A DNA stretch of 48,981 nucleotides. Source: GCA-2693325 sp036343635. GTDB taxonomy: Bacteria; Latescibacterota; UBA2968; UBA8231. Shown here piece after piece: positions 32,559 to 41,503 of the stretch (positions are counted from its first letter, which is position 1; each line of letters begins with the position of its first letter). The DNA is taken from assembly GCA_036343635.1 (NCBI GenBank), contig JAYYVF010000047.1, positions 1-48,981 on the forward strand. The letters run 5' to 3'. The notes under the pieces are model-generated. The model worked only from the letters and a program-made list of their open reading frames with translations. It searched no databases and had not been told where the DNA came from. The position numbers and the translations under genes were made by a program.

Positions 32559-34373
32559 ATGATGACTTTGTTGCGCGAAAAAACCGTGTGGATTCTTTGG
32601 TTTGTTATTTTTGCTTTCGTAGGTCTCATCGTTGTTGAATGGGGCGCCGATTATACTGGTGGTGATCCCTCTCAATCGGCTGGTGATATAGTTGGTGTAG
32701 TCAATGGTGAAGAAATTAGGCTTAAGGAATTTCAGGGAATCTTGCGTCAAGCCGCAAGTCAATCACCTCGGGAACAGCGAGGTGATGAGGGTGATTTAGT
32801 GCGAAAAGTATGGCAATCCTATGTTCAGGAAATTATTCTTCGGCAGGAGATCGATCGACTAGGTGTGGACGTGAGCGATAAGGAAGTTGCTTATTTTACC
32901 CGTATTCAGCCCCCGCCCGCCGTACAATCTATTGAAGCTTTTCAAACGGACGGGGCATTTGATTTGGAGAAATACACTCAATTTGTCGGTGATCCTTCCA
33001 ATTTACAAGACCCAAACAATCGGAATTTTGTAATTCAAGTGGAGTCTATGATGCGCCAACAGTTGCTAAATCATAAGCTCCAACGTCTGATAACGAGTAG
33101 TATTCAACTTTCTCCTGATGCAGTTCGAGATAGTTATGCCGAAAGTAATGAGCAAGTGAAAGTAGAATATGTATTTGTTCCGAATTCCACCATTGATCAG
33201 AGTGAGGTTAGTATATCAGAAGACGAAATAGAGGCCCATTACGAAAGCAATATTTCGGGGTTTGAACATCCAGAGTTAGTAAATTTAGCATATATGTATT
33301 TTCCAAAAGTGGCTAGTTCTGCCGATTCAGCGGCTGTTGCAAAGGAAGCAATAGATTTGCGAAGTGAGTTAATAGCAGGAGCTGATTTTGCCACTTTAGC
33401 AGAAGTCGCATCAGATGATCCTGGTTCTGCCTCACAAGGAGGCTCACTGGGAACTTTTGGTAAGGGACGAATGGTACAAAAATTTTCTGATGCAGCTTTT
33501 GCTTTGAAGGTGGGCGAAATCTCTGAGCCGGTTTTGACTCGTTTTGGCTGGCATTTGATAAAAGTAGATGATAGATCGGTAGAAGATGGTGAGGAGAAGA
33601 TAACGGCCAGTCATATCCTGCTCCAATATAAACCCAAGCGGGCTACTAAGGATGCTTTACGAGAAATGGCCAATGAACTACGTGATCGTGCTTTGGTTGA
33701 AGGTTTCGATGTAGTGGCAAGCGTTTCCGGCGTACCTGTTACAGATTCTGGATTTTTAAAAGAAAGTCAGCATATTGCTGCTCTAGGTCAGAACACAGCT
33801 TTTCTAGTGAACTGGGGGCTTTCTCAAACGGTGGGAGCAGTTTCGAGTATAGGCGAAGATGATCGGGGTATTTGGATTGCCTCTGTTTCTAAGAAACGCT
33901 CTCCTGGCATATTGCAATTATCTGATGTAAGAGATCAAGTAGAGCGTGCAGTTCGAGCAGAAGCTACAAGTAAGGTTTCTGGTTTAGTCCTGGAGACCGT
34001 TCGCTCTAAAGTGGAGGCTGGTTCAAGTTTTGAAGAGGCTGCAATAGATGCGGGGCTTGAGATTCGCAGGCCGCAGCCGTTTTCACGGAATAGCTCCGTG
34101 CCAGGTTTGGGTCGGGGAAGTGGTGTGATTGGGGCTTCATTTCTACTTGATGAGGGTGATTTAAGCGAGGTTATTACGCAGCAAGATGGAGCATACTTGA
34201 TACATTCGCTGGAGAAAACCTCTTTTGACGAAAACGAATTTTCTGAGCAAAAAGATGAATTCGCGCAGCAGTTACTCGTTGAGCGTCAGCAAGAAGTTGT
34301 AGAAAATTGGTTTGCCCAATTATACGACTCAGCAAAAATCGAAGACAATCGTCATCAATTTTTTACGTTTTAA
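32559..34373 (+). CDS. PpiD/SurA-like membrane-anchored peptidyl-prolyl isomerase
   Basis: 604 residues. One N-terminal membrane helix (about 10-28, preceded by LLREKTV) anchors a large periplasmic part. SurA-N-like helices (about 42-180; VVNGEEIRLKEFQGILRQ) are followed by a parvulin rotamase domain (about 243-340; SDDPGSASQGGSLGTFGKGRMVQKF and FGWHLIKVDD). A second, partial repeat starts at ASHILLQYKP. This matches PpiD in layout: a foldase for proteins leaving the Sec translocon. AGCGGGAG lies about 11 bases before the ATG pair. Confidence 0.9.
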   Translation: MMTLLREKTVWILWFVIFAFVGLIVVEWGADYTGGDPSQSAGDIVGVVNGEEIRLKEFQGILRQAASQSPREQRGDEGDLVRKVWQSYVQEIILRQEIDRLGVDVSDKEVAYFTRIQPPPAVQSIEAFQTDGAFDLEKYTQFVGDPSNLQDPNNRNFVIQVESMMRQQLLNHKLQRLITSSIQLSPDAVRDSYAESNEQVKVEYVFVPNSTIDQSEVSISEDEIEAHYESNISGFEHPELVNLAYMYFPKVASSADSAAVAKEAIDLRSELIAGADFATLAEVASDDPGSASQGGSLGTFGKGRMVQKFSDAAFALKVGEISEPVLTRFGWHLIKVDDRSVEDGEEKITASHILLQYKPKRATKDALREMANELRDRALVEGFDVVASVSGVPVTDSGFLKESQHIAALGQNTAFLVNWGLSQTVGAVSSIGEDDRGIWIASVSKKRSPGILQLSDVRDQVERAVRAEATSKVSGLVLETVRSKVEAGSSFEEAAIDAGLEIRRPQPFSRNSSVPGLGRGSGVIGASFLLDEGDLSEVITQQDGAYLIHSLEKTSFDENEFSEQKDEFAQQLLVERQQEVVENWFAQLYDSAKIEDNRHQFFTF

Positions 34374-34389
34374 TGTGAGGATTATTTAA

Positions 34390-35304
34390 ATGCGAGCAGA
34401 GCCCGGAAAGACAAAAATAGGTTTTATAGGATTGGGCATTATGGGGGCTCCAATGGCAAAGCATCTCTTAGCTGCTGGATTCTCTCTCAAGGTCTATAAT
34501 AGAAGTGATCGCCCGCGAGTTGATGAAGTTGTTGCTGCAGGAGGAGTTCGGGTGGCGACTCCGAAAGATGCTGCAGAAGGCTGTAATGTGATCATCTCTA
34601 TAGTAACCGACACCCCTGATATGGAAGCCGTTATCTGCGGTGAAGATGGGGTGATTCATGGAGCGAAGTCGGGTTCAATCGTTATTGATATGAGTACAGT
34701 TTCACCGAAGGCCACTCAAGATGTTGCCGACCGTCTTAGGGAAAATGGGATAGCAATGCTTGATGCGCCTGTTAGCGGCGGCGATGTGGGGGCAATTAAT
34801 GGGACGTTATCAATTATGGTGGGTGGCGACTCCGAAATCTTTGAGGAATGTCTTCCAGTTTTTGAGGCCATGGGTGCAAACATTAATTTGATAGGTCCGA
34901 ATGGGGCTGGACAGACTACGAAGCTTTGCAACCAGATAGCTGTTGCAGGGGCGAACTTGGCTATGGCCGAAGCGCTTATGCTTGCTGCTACTTCTGATTT
35001 GGATGTGGATAAAGTAATTGCGGCAATATCAGGGGGTGCGGCAGGTTCATGGCAATTGAGTAATCTGGGTCCTCGAATCATTGAAGGAGATTTTGCACCC
35101 GGTTTTATGGTTCATCTTCAGCAGAAAGATCTTAAATTGGTACTGCAAGCTGCTAACGATGTTAAGTTAGCTCTTCCCGGAGTTAGCTTGGTTCATCAAT
35201 ATTTTAACATCGTTGAACGTTCAGGATGTGCCGAAGAGGGTACGCAAGCTTTGATCAAAGCCTATGAAAATCAGGCTGGTAAGAAAGCGCGTGTTAAAAA
35301 GTAA
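34390..35304 (+). CDS. Beta-hydroxyacid dehydrogenase (3-hydroxyisobutyrate / tartronate-semialdehyde reductase family)
   Basis: 304 residues. The Rossmann motif GFIGLGIMGAPMAKHLLAAGF is followed by the substrate-binding DAPVSGGDVGAINGTLSIMVGG and the catalytic-Lys region GPNGAGQTTKLCNQIAVAG. This is the full GarR/GlxR/MmsB pattern, and GarR-like enzymes are usual companions of sugar-acid breakdown. It follows the ppiD-like gene by 16 bases with GAGGATT before ATG, and NAD kinase follows. The true substrate (tartronate semialdehyde, hydroxyisobutyrate or glyoxylate/succinic semialdehyde) cannot be fixed from sequence. Confidence 0.9.
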   Translation: MRAEPGKTKIGFIGLGIMGAPMAKHLLAAGFSLKVYNRSDRPRVDEVVAAGGVRVATPKDAAEGCNVIISIVTDTPDMEAVICGEDGVIHGAKSGSIVIDMSTVSPKATQDVADRLRENGIAMLDAPVSGGDVGAINGTLSIMVGGDSEIFEECLPVFEAMGANINLIGPNGAGQTTKLCNQIAVAGANLAMAEALMLAATSDLDVDKVIAAISGGAAGSWQLSNLGPRIIEGDFAPGFMVHLQQKDLKLVLQAANDVKLALPGVSLVHQYFNIVERSGCAEEGTQALIKAYENQAGKKARVKK

Positions 35305-35370
35305 AGTGTTCTCGCAACGTTATACGGAAAAATTTTGATCGTGTAGCTTTTCTTGTCTGGGACAAATGCG

Positions 35371-36162
35371 ATGAAACTTGAACTAAAAAACATTGGAGTG
35401 CTGGTTCGTGACGAGAATATGCAGCAGCACTTTGAAGAGGTGCGTTCCTTATTCGCTGGGCACGGTGTGTCTGCTGTATTGGTGGATTCCGACGAGATTT
35501 CGCAAGAGCTTGATTTGGTGGTAGCGATGGGCGGTGACGGTACGGCGCTACGCGCGTTAGATAAATTCCCGATAACACCTGTTTTAGCTATTAATTTTGG
35601 TACTGTCGGTTTTTTAACTGCCGGTGATCGAACTGATTTATTACAAATTGTCGACTTGCTTATCGCAGGTGAATATTTAATTAGTGAACGGCTAGTTCTT
35701 AACTGCCGCTATCCAGATGGCCAAGTTTTTGCTGTTAATGAAGTAATGATTCGTGCCGGAAGTAAGCTGGTTTTTACGGATGTGTTTGTTGATGAAGCAG
35801 GGATACGCACCATAACCGGTGATGGTGTGATTGTAGGTACTCCAACAGGTAGCACGGGACATTTATTATCGACAGGAGCTCCAATTGTCCTTCCCGATGT
35901 TCGGTGCATGATTTTGGATGGTGTAAATGAATACAACTTTTCATCGAGAGCCTTAATTTTACCTCCCGAAGCTTCTATTAGATTGCAGATAAGTAAAAAA
36001 ACTCGAGATGAAAACGTTTCGTTAATGGCTGATGGGGTTAATCTGTGTCAGTTGAGTATAGGAACGGAAATATTTATTGAACAGGCGGAACATAGGGCTC
36101 GATTGGTCTATCTTGATTATGGGTATTTTTTCCGTAATCTTTCCTCGAAATTGTCTTGGTAA
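35371..36162 (+). CDS. nadK: NAD kinase
   Basis: 263 residues from ATG 35371; an in-frame TTG at 35353 would add six residues. It phosphorylates NAD to NADP. The motifs are complete: MGGDGTALRAL, NFGTVGFLTAG, and the metal/substrate loop GDGVIVGTPTGSTGHLLSTGAPIV. It lies between a dehydrogenase and two SDR-like genes that all use nicotinamide cofactors. Confidence 0.95.
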   Translation: MKLELKNIGVLVRDENMQQHFEEVRSLFAGHGVSAVLVDSDEISQELDLVVAMGGDGTALRALDKFPITPVLAINFGTVGFLTAGDRTDLLQIVDLLIAGEYLISERLVLNCRYPDGQVFAVNEVMIRAGSKLVFTDVFVDEAGIRTITGDGVIVGTPTGSTGHLLSTGAPIVLPDVRCMILDGVNEYNFSSRALILPPEASIRLQISKKTRDENVSLMADGVNLCQLSIGTEIFIEQAEHRARLVYLDYGYFFRNLSSKLSW

Positions 36163-36180
36163 CATAACAGAAGGTAATTA

Positions 36181-36798
36181 ATGAATGTTCTCCTTACAGC
36201 GGCTGACACTGCCTTTGGTGAAAAATTAAATGATGGGTTGTCCGGTGTTTCGAAAATACGTCCGGTCGGGATGTCGGAATCTGCGTCTATTCAGGGTTAC
36301 GAATGCGTTGACTTGTTAAATCGTGAAGCGGTCGAAGGATCGTTGGAAGGGATCTCGCACATTGTTCATGTATTGCCGTATGTTGCGCGTTGTCATAATA
36401 GTGAAGACCAAGAAAACGATGTATTGGATTTAGTGGCTAGGGCCACTTATGTCTTAGCTACGGCTGCCAGTGAAATGTCAATTACTCGTATGGTACTTGT
36501 AAGTCGTCTCGACATTATGCGGGGTTATGATGAGTGTTATCGTGTTGATCCGACATGGCAGCCACGTCCTGAGGCGCATGCTGATTCTCTTGCTCCACAT
36601 ATGGCTGAGTTGGTTTGTCGTGAGATTGCCAGGACAGGAAAGATTAGTGTGTATGCGTTGAGATTAGGGGATCTTGGAATTGAGATTGAATATTCCGAGG
36701 CGGTTAATGCTGTCCAAAGTGCTCTTAGCGAACCTATGAACGGGAATTATCATTGGACGGTGAAACATGTTGCATCAACCGGCCGTTTTGCTTTGTGA
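36181..36798 (+). CDS. Degenerate SDR/epimerase-like protein
   Basis: 205 residues with AAGGT before ATG. Secondary-structure pattern and phrases such as GISHIVHVLPYVA, VLDLVARATYVLATAASEMSITRMVLVSRLDIM and ISVYALRLGDLGIEI are like extended SDR epimerases. The glycine-rich cofactor motif is absent, replaced by TAADTAFGEKL, as is YxxxK. At 205 residues it is about 100 shorter than a normal epimerase. It precedes a full SDR by 12 bases, so it may be a non-catalytic partner or a decayed paralogue. Confidence 0.7.
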   Translation: MNVLLTAADTAFGEKLNDGLSGVSKIRPVGMSESASIQGYECVDLLNREAVEGSLEGISHIVHVLPYVARCHNSEDQENDVLDLVARATYVLATAASEMSITRMVLVSRLDIMRGYDECYRVDPTWQPRPEAHADSLAPHMAELVCREIARTGKISVYALRLGDLGIEIEYSEAVNAVQSALSEPMNGNYHWTVKHVASTGRFAL

Positions 36799-36810
36799 GG
36801 GAGAAGAATA

Positions 36811-37617
36811 GTGGCGACTGTAAATAATGGTAGAGTTTTAATTCTTGGAGCTGGAGGGCCGGTTGGTGCCGCAGCGATTTCTTCTCTGAAAGATCACTAC
36901 GAATTGCTTGTCACTGATTCAAGGACGATGGATGAAGCTGCTCAAGGCCCTCGACAAAGTGCTCGTGCACCATTACCCGAATTACTTGGTGAACCGCATG
37001 AAAATCGGGTCGTCGATGTCTCAGATTATGATCAAGTATTAGCGGCGGTTAAAGAAGTTGATGCGGTTATTAATTTAACTGTGCTTCGGCCCCACCCTGT
37101 TTTAGCTTTTCATGTGAATATGGTAGGGGCTTATAATGTTGCAAAAGCCTGTGCTTACTGTAATACGAAACGTCTAATTCATACAGGACCTTTTCACTCC
37201 AATCTGGGCTATGACTCTGATTGGGGGAATGATTTTCGTGTAAGTGACGACATTCCAATTCATCCTGCTGATGATCTTTATGCGATGACCAAATATCTGA
37301 GCAACGATATTACTCGTGTTTTCGCCGAGGCTCACGAATTGGAAGTTCTCACTTTCCTATATTGCTCGTTTCGCCCTCGGGAAATATTGCCTGAAGAGTA
37401 CGGTAAAGGCATACATACACATAGTATTTCGTGGGAAGATACGGGCGAAGGCCTACTGTACGGGTTACGTGCATCCCCTATGCCTTCGTTTTACGAAACC
37501 TTTTTTATGTGTACACGTTTACCTCATGGGAAATATTTGCCAGAAAAAGCAAAACGATTACTCGACTGGGAACCACGCGATTCGTTTGACGCTTTGATTA
37601 GGCGTGTCGATTCATAA
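36811..37617 (+). CDS. NAD-dependent epimerase/dehydratase family (extended SDR)
   Basis: 268 residues with a GTG start behind GGGAG. It has the cofactor motif LILGAGGPVGAAA, the DVSDYDQVLAAV adenine-contact Asp, and the catalytic YAMTKY (YxxxK). The end EKAKRLLDWEPRDSFDALI is typical of sugar-nucleotide or sugar-acid epimerase relatives. The substrate is unknown. It is co-directional and closely spaced with the degenerate SDR before it; related pairs occur in uncultured FCB and planctomycete-like genomes next to sugar-catabolism genes, which is general knowledge rather than something shown here. Confidence 0.85.
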   Translation: MATVNNGRVLILGAGGPVGAAAISSLKDHYELLVTDSRTMDEAAQGPRQSARAPLPELLGEPHENRVVDVSDYDQVLAAVKEVDAVINLTVLRPHPVLAFHVNMVGAYNVAKACAYCNTKRLIHTGPFHSNLGYDSDWGNDFRVSDDIPIHPADDLYAMTKYLSNDITRVFAEAHELEVLTFLYCSFRPREILPEEYGKGIHTHSISWEDTGEGLLYGLRASPMPSFYETFFMCTRLPHGKYLPEKAKRLLDWEPRDSFDALIRRVDS

Positions 37618-37764
37618 TCTTAAAAACTTTATAGTATCTCACGGGTTTTCTTGGTAGCTTTCGCGATATTTGTGCGCCGTTTTTTTATTCTTGTCTATCT
37701 TTAGTAATAGAAAAGTAGTGTTTAGTCGCATTTCAATGAATATTCTGACGATGGGAAATACTCG

Positions 37765-39267
37765 ATGTTGAGAAAAAGTTCCAGTCTTAAATTGCTCATT
37801 TATTTTATCTTTTCCCCTATTTGTTTTTTAACATGTAGTCAGCGAGATTCAGGAAATATCAATGGTCCTTCCTCTATAATGTTTGATTCAAGATTAATTG
37901 TGGGGGCTGGTGTTAATATGGATGCCTCTGTTCAGGGAACAGATATAAAGTATCAACACCAACCTGAATACTTTGACTTGGTAAGAGATGCTGGTTTTCA
38001 AACGGTAAGATGGTTTATTGATCCTAGTGCCGATCCTGATCATTGGCAAGACATGTTAAATCAAGCAATCGAGAGAGACCTTACCGTGGTAGTTGTTTTG
38101 TGGGCAGACCGAAACTGGAACTCAAAAGATTTTGCAACATATTGGCAAAAATTTGCTGATTACTACCAAGATTATCCCAGAGACAAACTAATTTTTGAAC
38201 TCTTGAATGAACCTGAGGGAATAAATTTGAAAGACGGGTCTCTAAGTATGGAGTGGATAAATGCAGCGATTCCGGCCATAAGAAAGAGCAATCCTGATCG
38301 AATACTTGCTATTGGTGGACCTGGGTTTAATGAGGCTGAGAACCTTATCCAATTTGTAAACCCGGATTATATAGACTACAGGTTAGAAGATGGGTCTGGG
38401 TTTGAGCAAGATGAAAATATAGTGGGTATTTTTCATATGTATTTACCTTATTATTTTTCGCATTATCATGGTTCACACCTTGAATCTGGCTGGACAGAAA
38501 TTGTTACTGATAAATTGCAATTAGCAGCCTCTTGGTCGAAAGAATGGCACAAACCCGTAATATTGACAGAATGGGGTGCGTGGGGTCCTCCGGGTAACTT
38601 TGAAGACGATTTTTATTCCTACTTAAAACACATAGTGAATGAAACTGCCAGGCTTGACATCGAATGGATATATTATTGTGGCTATATGAATAATCAGTGG
38701 CCCTTTTCATTATTTGACACCGATACTGGATGGGACCGAGAGGCTCTGGGTATTTTAACGGGACGCGAGGCCAATATCCCCCCGCCTCTATCACCACTGC
38801 TTAATTCAGAATTTAATGCTGGCATAAGGCAATGGAAGACCCGTGGACCGGTGAAAATATCTCGTGTTTTTACGGCGGGGCTTAGCGGAGACAGTGCTCT
38901 TGAAATCGAATTCGCGGAAAATGCTCAGGCTGCAGTATATCAGGAAAACTTGGGAACTGAATTAGGTCGCAAGGAATGGACTGACGGAAAAAGGTCATTG
39001 ATCTCTCTCACAAAAGGGAGTGTGTACGTAATTTCCTTTTTGGCCAAATCAGTAGATAATCCCGGATCAATACGAATTGGTTTGGAAGAAAGATCTACTG
39101 AGAAGGCGATTTGGAGCTCTGAAACTATTGGTATTTCAATAGAGCCAAAGCAATTTGAATTTAATTATACCCCATCTGAAGATCTTGATGACCTTAGATT
39201 CCTTATTAGTTCGGAATCTATTTCACACAAATTTTACATTGATCGAATACAGCTTAAACGACTTTGA
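37765..39267 (+). CDS. Glycoside hydrolase family 5-like lipoprotein with C-terminal carbohydrate-binding-type domain
   Basis: 500 residues. The signal ends FLTC (C24), a weak lipobox with Thr before Cys. The GH5-type TIM barrel (about 40-345) has the acid/base E149 in FELLNEPEG and the nucleophile E269 in VILTEWGAWG. Residues about 365-500 form a beta-sandwich like CBM4/9-type domains (NSEFNAGIRQWKT at its start, FYIDRIQLKRL at its end). It is likely a surface or periplasmic beta-glycanase; specificity is unknown. Arg codons lean to AGA/AGG more than in neighbours, and the gene looks A-richer, which hints at transfer. It is preceded by a 147-base spacer without a clear promoter. Confidence 0.88.
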   Translation: MLRKSSSLKLLIYFIFSPICFLTCSQRDSGNINGPSSIMFDSRLIVGAGVNMDASVQGTDIKYQHQPEYFDLVRDAGFQTVRWFIDPSADPDHWQDMLNQAIERDLTVVVVLWADRNWNSKDFATYWQKFADYYQDYPRDKLIFELLNEPEGINLKDGSLSMEWINAAIPAIRKSNPDRILAIGGPGFNEAENLIQFVNPDYIDYRLEDGSGFEQDENIVGIFHMYLPYYFSHYHGSHLESGWTEIVTDKLQLAASWSKEWHKPVILTEWGAWGPPGNFEDDFYSYLKHIVNETARLDIEWIYYCGYMNNQWPFSLFDTDTGWDREALGILTGREANIPPPLSPLLNSEFNAGIRQWKTRGPVKISRVFTAGLSGDSALEIEFAENAQAAVYQENLGTELGRKEWTDGKRSLISLTKGSVYVISFLAKSVDNPGSIRIGLEERSTEKAIWSSETIGISIEPKQFEFNYTPSEDLDDLRFLISSESISHKFYIDRIQLKRL

Positions 39268-39314
39268 TTGTGCTAGCTAAATTCTTCAGACAATATATCG
39301 TAAAACAATCCTTT

Positions 39315-40106
39315 TTAAAGTGCCTTTGGATATATAACAGACTGGTTGTATGGTATTATGAGAGGCTCGACTCCTTGTAACTCTTTAGCCCATTCTTCCG
39401 GATTGTAGTCGCGGGTAACAAAACATGAGTAATGAGCAGGAACGGCAGCCTTTAGGCCCAACTTTTTGGCCATTTTTGCAGACCCATCAAAAAATGGAAA
39501 TTCCCCTTCGTTAGGGTGGGTAGTTAAGAAACCAATATCAGGTTTGAGGTCTCGAACGGGGTCCAGTAGTGAGTCGTGGTTACCGAAAGTATTCACTGGA
39601 TCACCTGATACATAGACTCGGGTTGACTCCACCTCAATGACGTAACCGAGATGGGCTACGTCGGGTGGCGCGATGTCATCTTCAGCTATTCCTTTCGGTG
39701 GCTTTGCCCAAACAACGTGTGCTTTCATTGAGCCCATGTCCACTTCCATACCAGCTTCTACGATCTGGGTTAGTGAGGTATCGACTCCGGCTTCGAGCAG
39801 TGCGTCAATACTCTCGCTTGGGCCAATAAAACGGACTTCAGGATAGGCACCCCTTATTCGATTAATGGATTCAACACAGGTATGATCCCCATGATTGTGC
39901 GTTAGAATAATAAAGTTAGTTTGTAGAGATGCTTCGTGAAGAGGAGAGCGGGTATGTAGATACCGATCTCCTGGCCGTTGTCGAGGGTAATACGGGTCGA
40001 TTTGAACGATGGTGCCGGCCCTATCCTGTAGCCCAAAACTGCTTTGACCAAACCAATGGATTCCAACACAATTTTCGGGAATATGTATACTTTCAAAAGG
40101 ATGCAT
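39315..40106 (-). CDS. Metallo-beta-lactamase-fold hydrolase (UlaG/Lactamase_B_2 type)
   Basis: 263 residues, GGAG seven bases before ATG. The metal motif is ILTHNHGDHTCV (HxHxDH), with further ligands likely at YVSGDPVN and VPAHYSCF. The short N-terminal HWFGQSSFGLQD is typical of the UlaG-like branch, which includes L-ascorbate-6-phosphate lactonase, so a sugar-lactone or phosphoester substrate is plausible. It is convergent with the GH5 gene (47 bases) and divergent from the acetyltransferase-like gene. No signal peptide is seen. Confidence 0.88.
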   Translation of the reverse strand: MHPFESIHIPENCVGIHWFGQSSFGLQDRAGTIVQIDPYYPRQRPGDRYLHTRSPLHEASLQTNFIILTHNHGDHTCVESINRIRGAYPEVRFIGPSESIDALLEAGVDTSLTQIVEAGMEVDMGSMKAHVVWAKPPKGIAEDDIAPPDVAHLGYVIEVESTRVYVSGDPVNTFGNHDSLLDPVRDLKPDIGFLTTHPNEGEFPFFDGSAKMAKKLGLKAAVPAHYSCFVTRDYNPEEWAKELQGVEPLIIPYNQSVIYPKAL

Positions 40107-40221
40107 GAATTAACTCCAATGTAGGGCATGTGTTGCGGCGGAACGTGTCGTACGTCATTATCTTATAAGAAGGTAGTGTCTTCAATATATAGGGCAAGTG
40201 CAAAGTGGATTCGGAGTTGCG

Positions 40222-41502
40222 ATGACATTGACATTACTCAATACACAATATTTCAAACAGAAGCATGAATTATTGAATATGCTTCTGGAGCGAGTGGAAT
40301 CCGTATATTCGCGTGCAGAAATAGATGCGATGAGAATAGATGTCATTGATTCAGACATTCTTTCTCAGCGATCTGGTCGTGGTTTTGTAAATCGCGATTT
40401 GGTAGAGACGCTTTTGGGTAATTTATTGGAATGTGTGGCTCCAGGTTCTCATAATGCTGTGGCGACAGGGCCGGAGAAAAGTGATTTGTCCAGCCAACTG
40501 AGCCAGGTAGCGGACCAACTATACGCCATGATCGCGCAGTCACTCCTGGCTGTGGGAGAATCGCAAAGGATTGAAGAGCAGGCCTTGGCAAGTACATTTG
40601 GCTTACTTTGGGATATTCCGAGACTCAAGGAGCGCGCACACTGGAATCGATTTGCTGCTTTAAAAGACCCGGCAGTTTGGGATGCTTATTTGCTGTCGAA
40701 TTCTGAAATAGATTCTGGCGGTTTCTTGGACTTAGATTTTACTGCTGCTATAGAAAAATCAATCCGTGAGCGTGATGTCTCATATTATCAGCAGTTCCTG
40801 GCAGATTTTGGATGTGCTGCTGCATTTGATTATCAGATGCAGCTAGTGATGAGCACGTATCCTGGTTGGAGAATTCTGTTTTATCATGATGTGGCTCACG
40901 GTCTGGTTGGTACAGGAGTTTTAGAGCAGGATCCTGGTTTTTTGCAAGGACCTGTACCGTTATTACCGCGAGCAATATCAGAATTGGCGGGTCGATATTA
41001 TCAGGCTGACTTGCATCCAGAGACGGTTATAGGAGATGCGAATTTTTTAGACCATCCTCATCGTGGTATGACGACGGGTCAAACAGGTATTATAGGGTCA
41101 GGGTGCCAAATATATCCATGTACTTTAGGCGGATTAAGCGAAAAAGTTCAGCAACGACATCCCATAATTGGTGATTTCGTGTTTATCGGTACGGATGCTA
41201 GTCTATATGGTCCCGTAGAGGTAAAAGATCGCTCTGTGATCGGTGCCAATGCAGAGGTGCATGGATTGGTATCTTTGGGTGCAAAATGTAAAGTGGGCGC
41301 ATCTGTTTTTATAGGTACAATACGCGAAGACGATCAGCCGCCAGGGAGGATATTTTTGAAGGATGGAGTACGCGTGGGAGCGGGAACGATTATTGAAAAT
41401 GCTTGTCGGAAAGACCTGATTATTCCCGAACAGACACAAATACCCGCTCGTTCATATGTAGTAAATGACGGTGAAGGGATGCCACGTGTCGCTGGTGGAT
41501 AA
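40222..41502 (+). CDS. Serine O-acetyltransferase-like protein with long N-terminal extension
   Basis: 426 residues from ATG 40222, which has CGGAG five bases upstream; a GTG at 40198 is in frame but has no site. The C-terminal half follows CysE/SAT: YPGWRILFYHDVAHGL, then a left-handed beta-helix with HPETVIGD, LDHPHRGMTTGQTGIIG (D277-H278) and QRHPIIGDFVFIG (H313). In ordinary SATs the first His lies in DHxxGxVxGET. The N-terminal 200 or so residues are helical and longer than in known SATs (270-300 in total). After the beta-helix come further repeats up to GEGMPRVAGG. It probably starts cysteine synthesis or acetylates another hydroxyl. No cysK is near. Confidence 0.82.
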   Translation: MTLTLLNTQYFKQKHELLNMLLERVESVYSRAEIDAMRIDVIDSDILSQRSGRGFVNRDLVETLLGNLLECVAPGSHNAVATGPEKSDLSSQLSQVADQLYAMIAQSLLAVGESQRIEEQALASTFGLLWDIPRLKERAHWNRFAALKDPAVWDAYLLSNSEIDSGGFLDLDFTAAIEKSIRERDVSYYQQFLADFGCAAAFDYQMQLVMSTYPGWRILFYHDVAHGLVGTGVLEQDPGFLQGPVPLLPRAISELAGRYYQADLHPETVIGDANFLDHPHRGMTTGQTGIIGSGCQIYPCTLGGLSEKVQQRHPIIGDFVFIGTDASLYGPVEVKDRSVIGANAEVHGLVSLGAKCKVGASVFIGTIREDDQPPGRIFLKDGVRVGAGTIIENACRKDLIIPEQTQIPARSYVVNDGEGMPRVAGG

Positions 41503-41503
41503 G

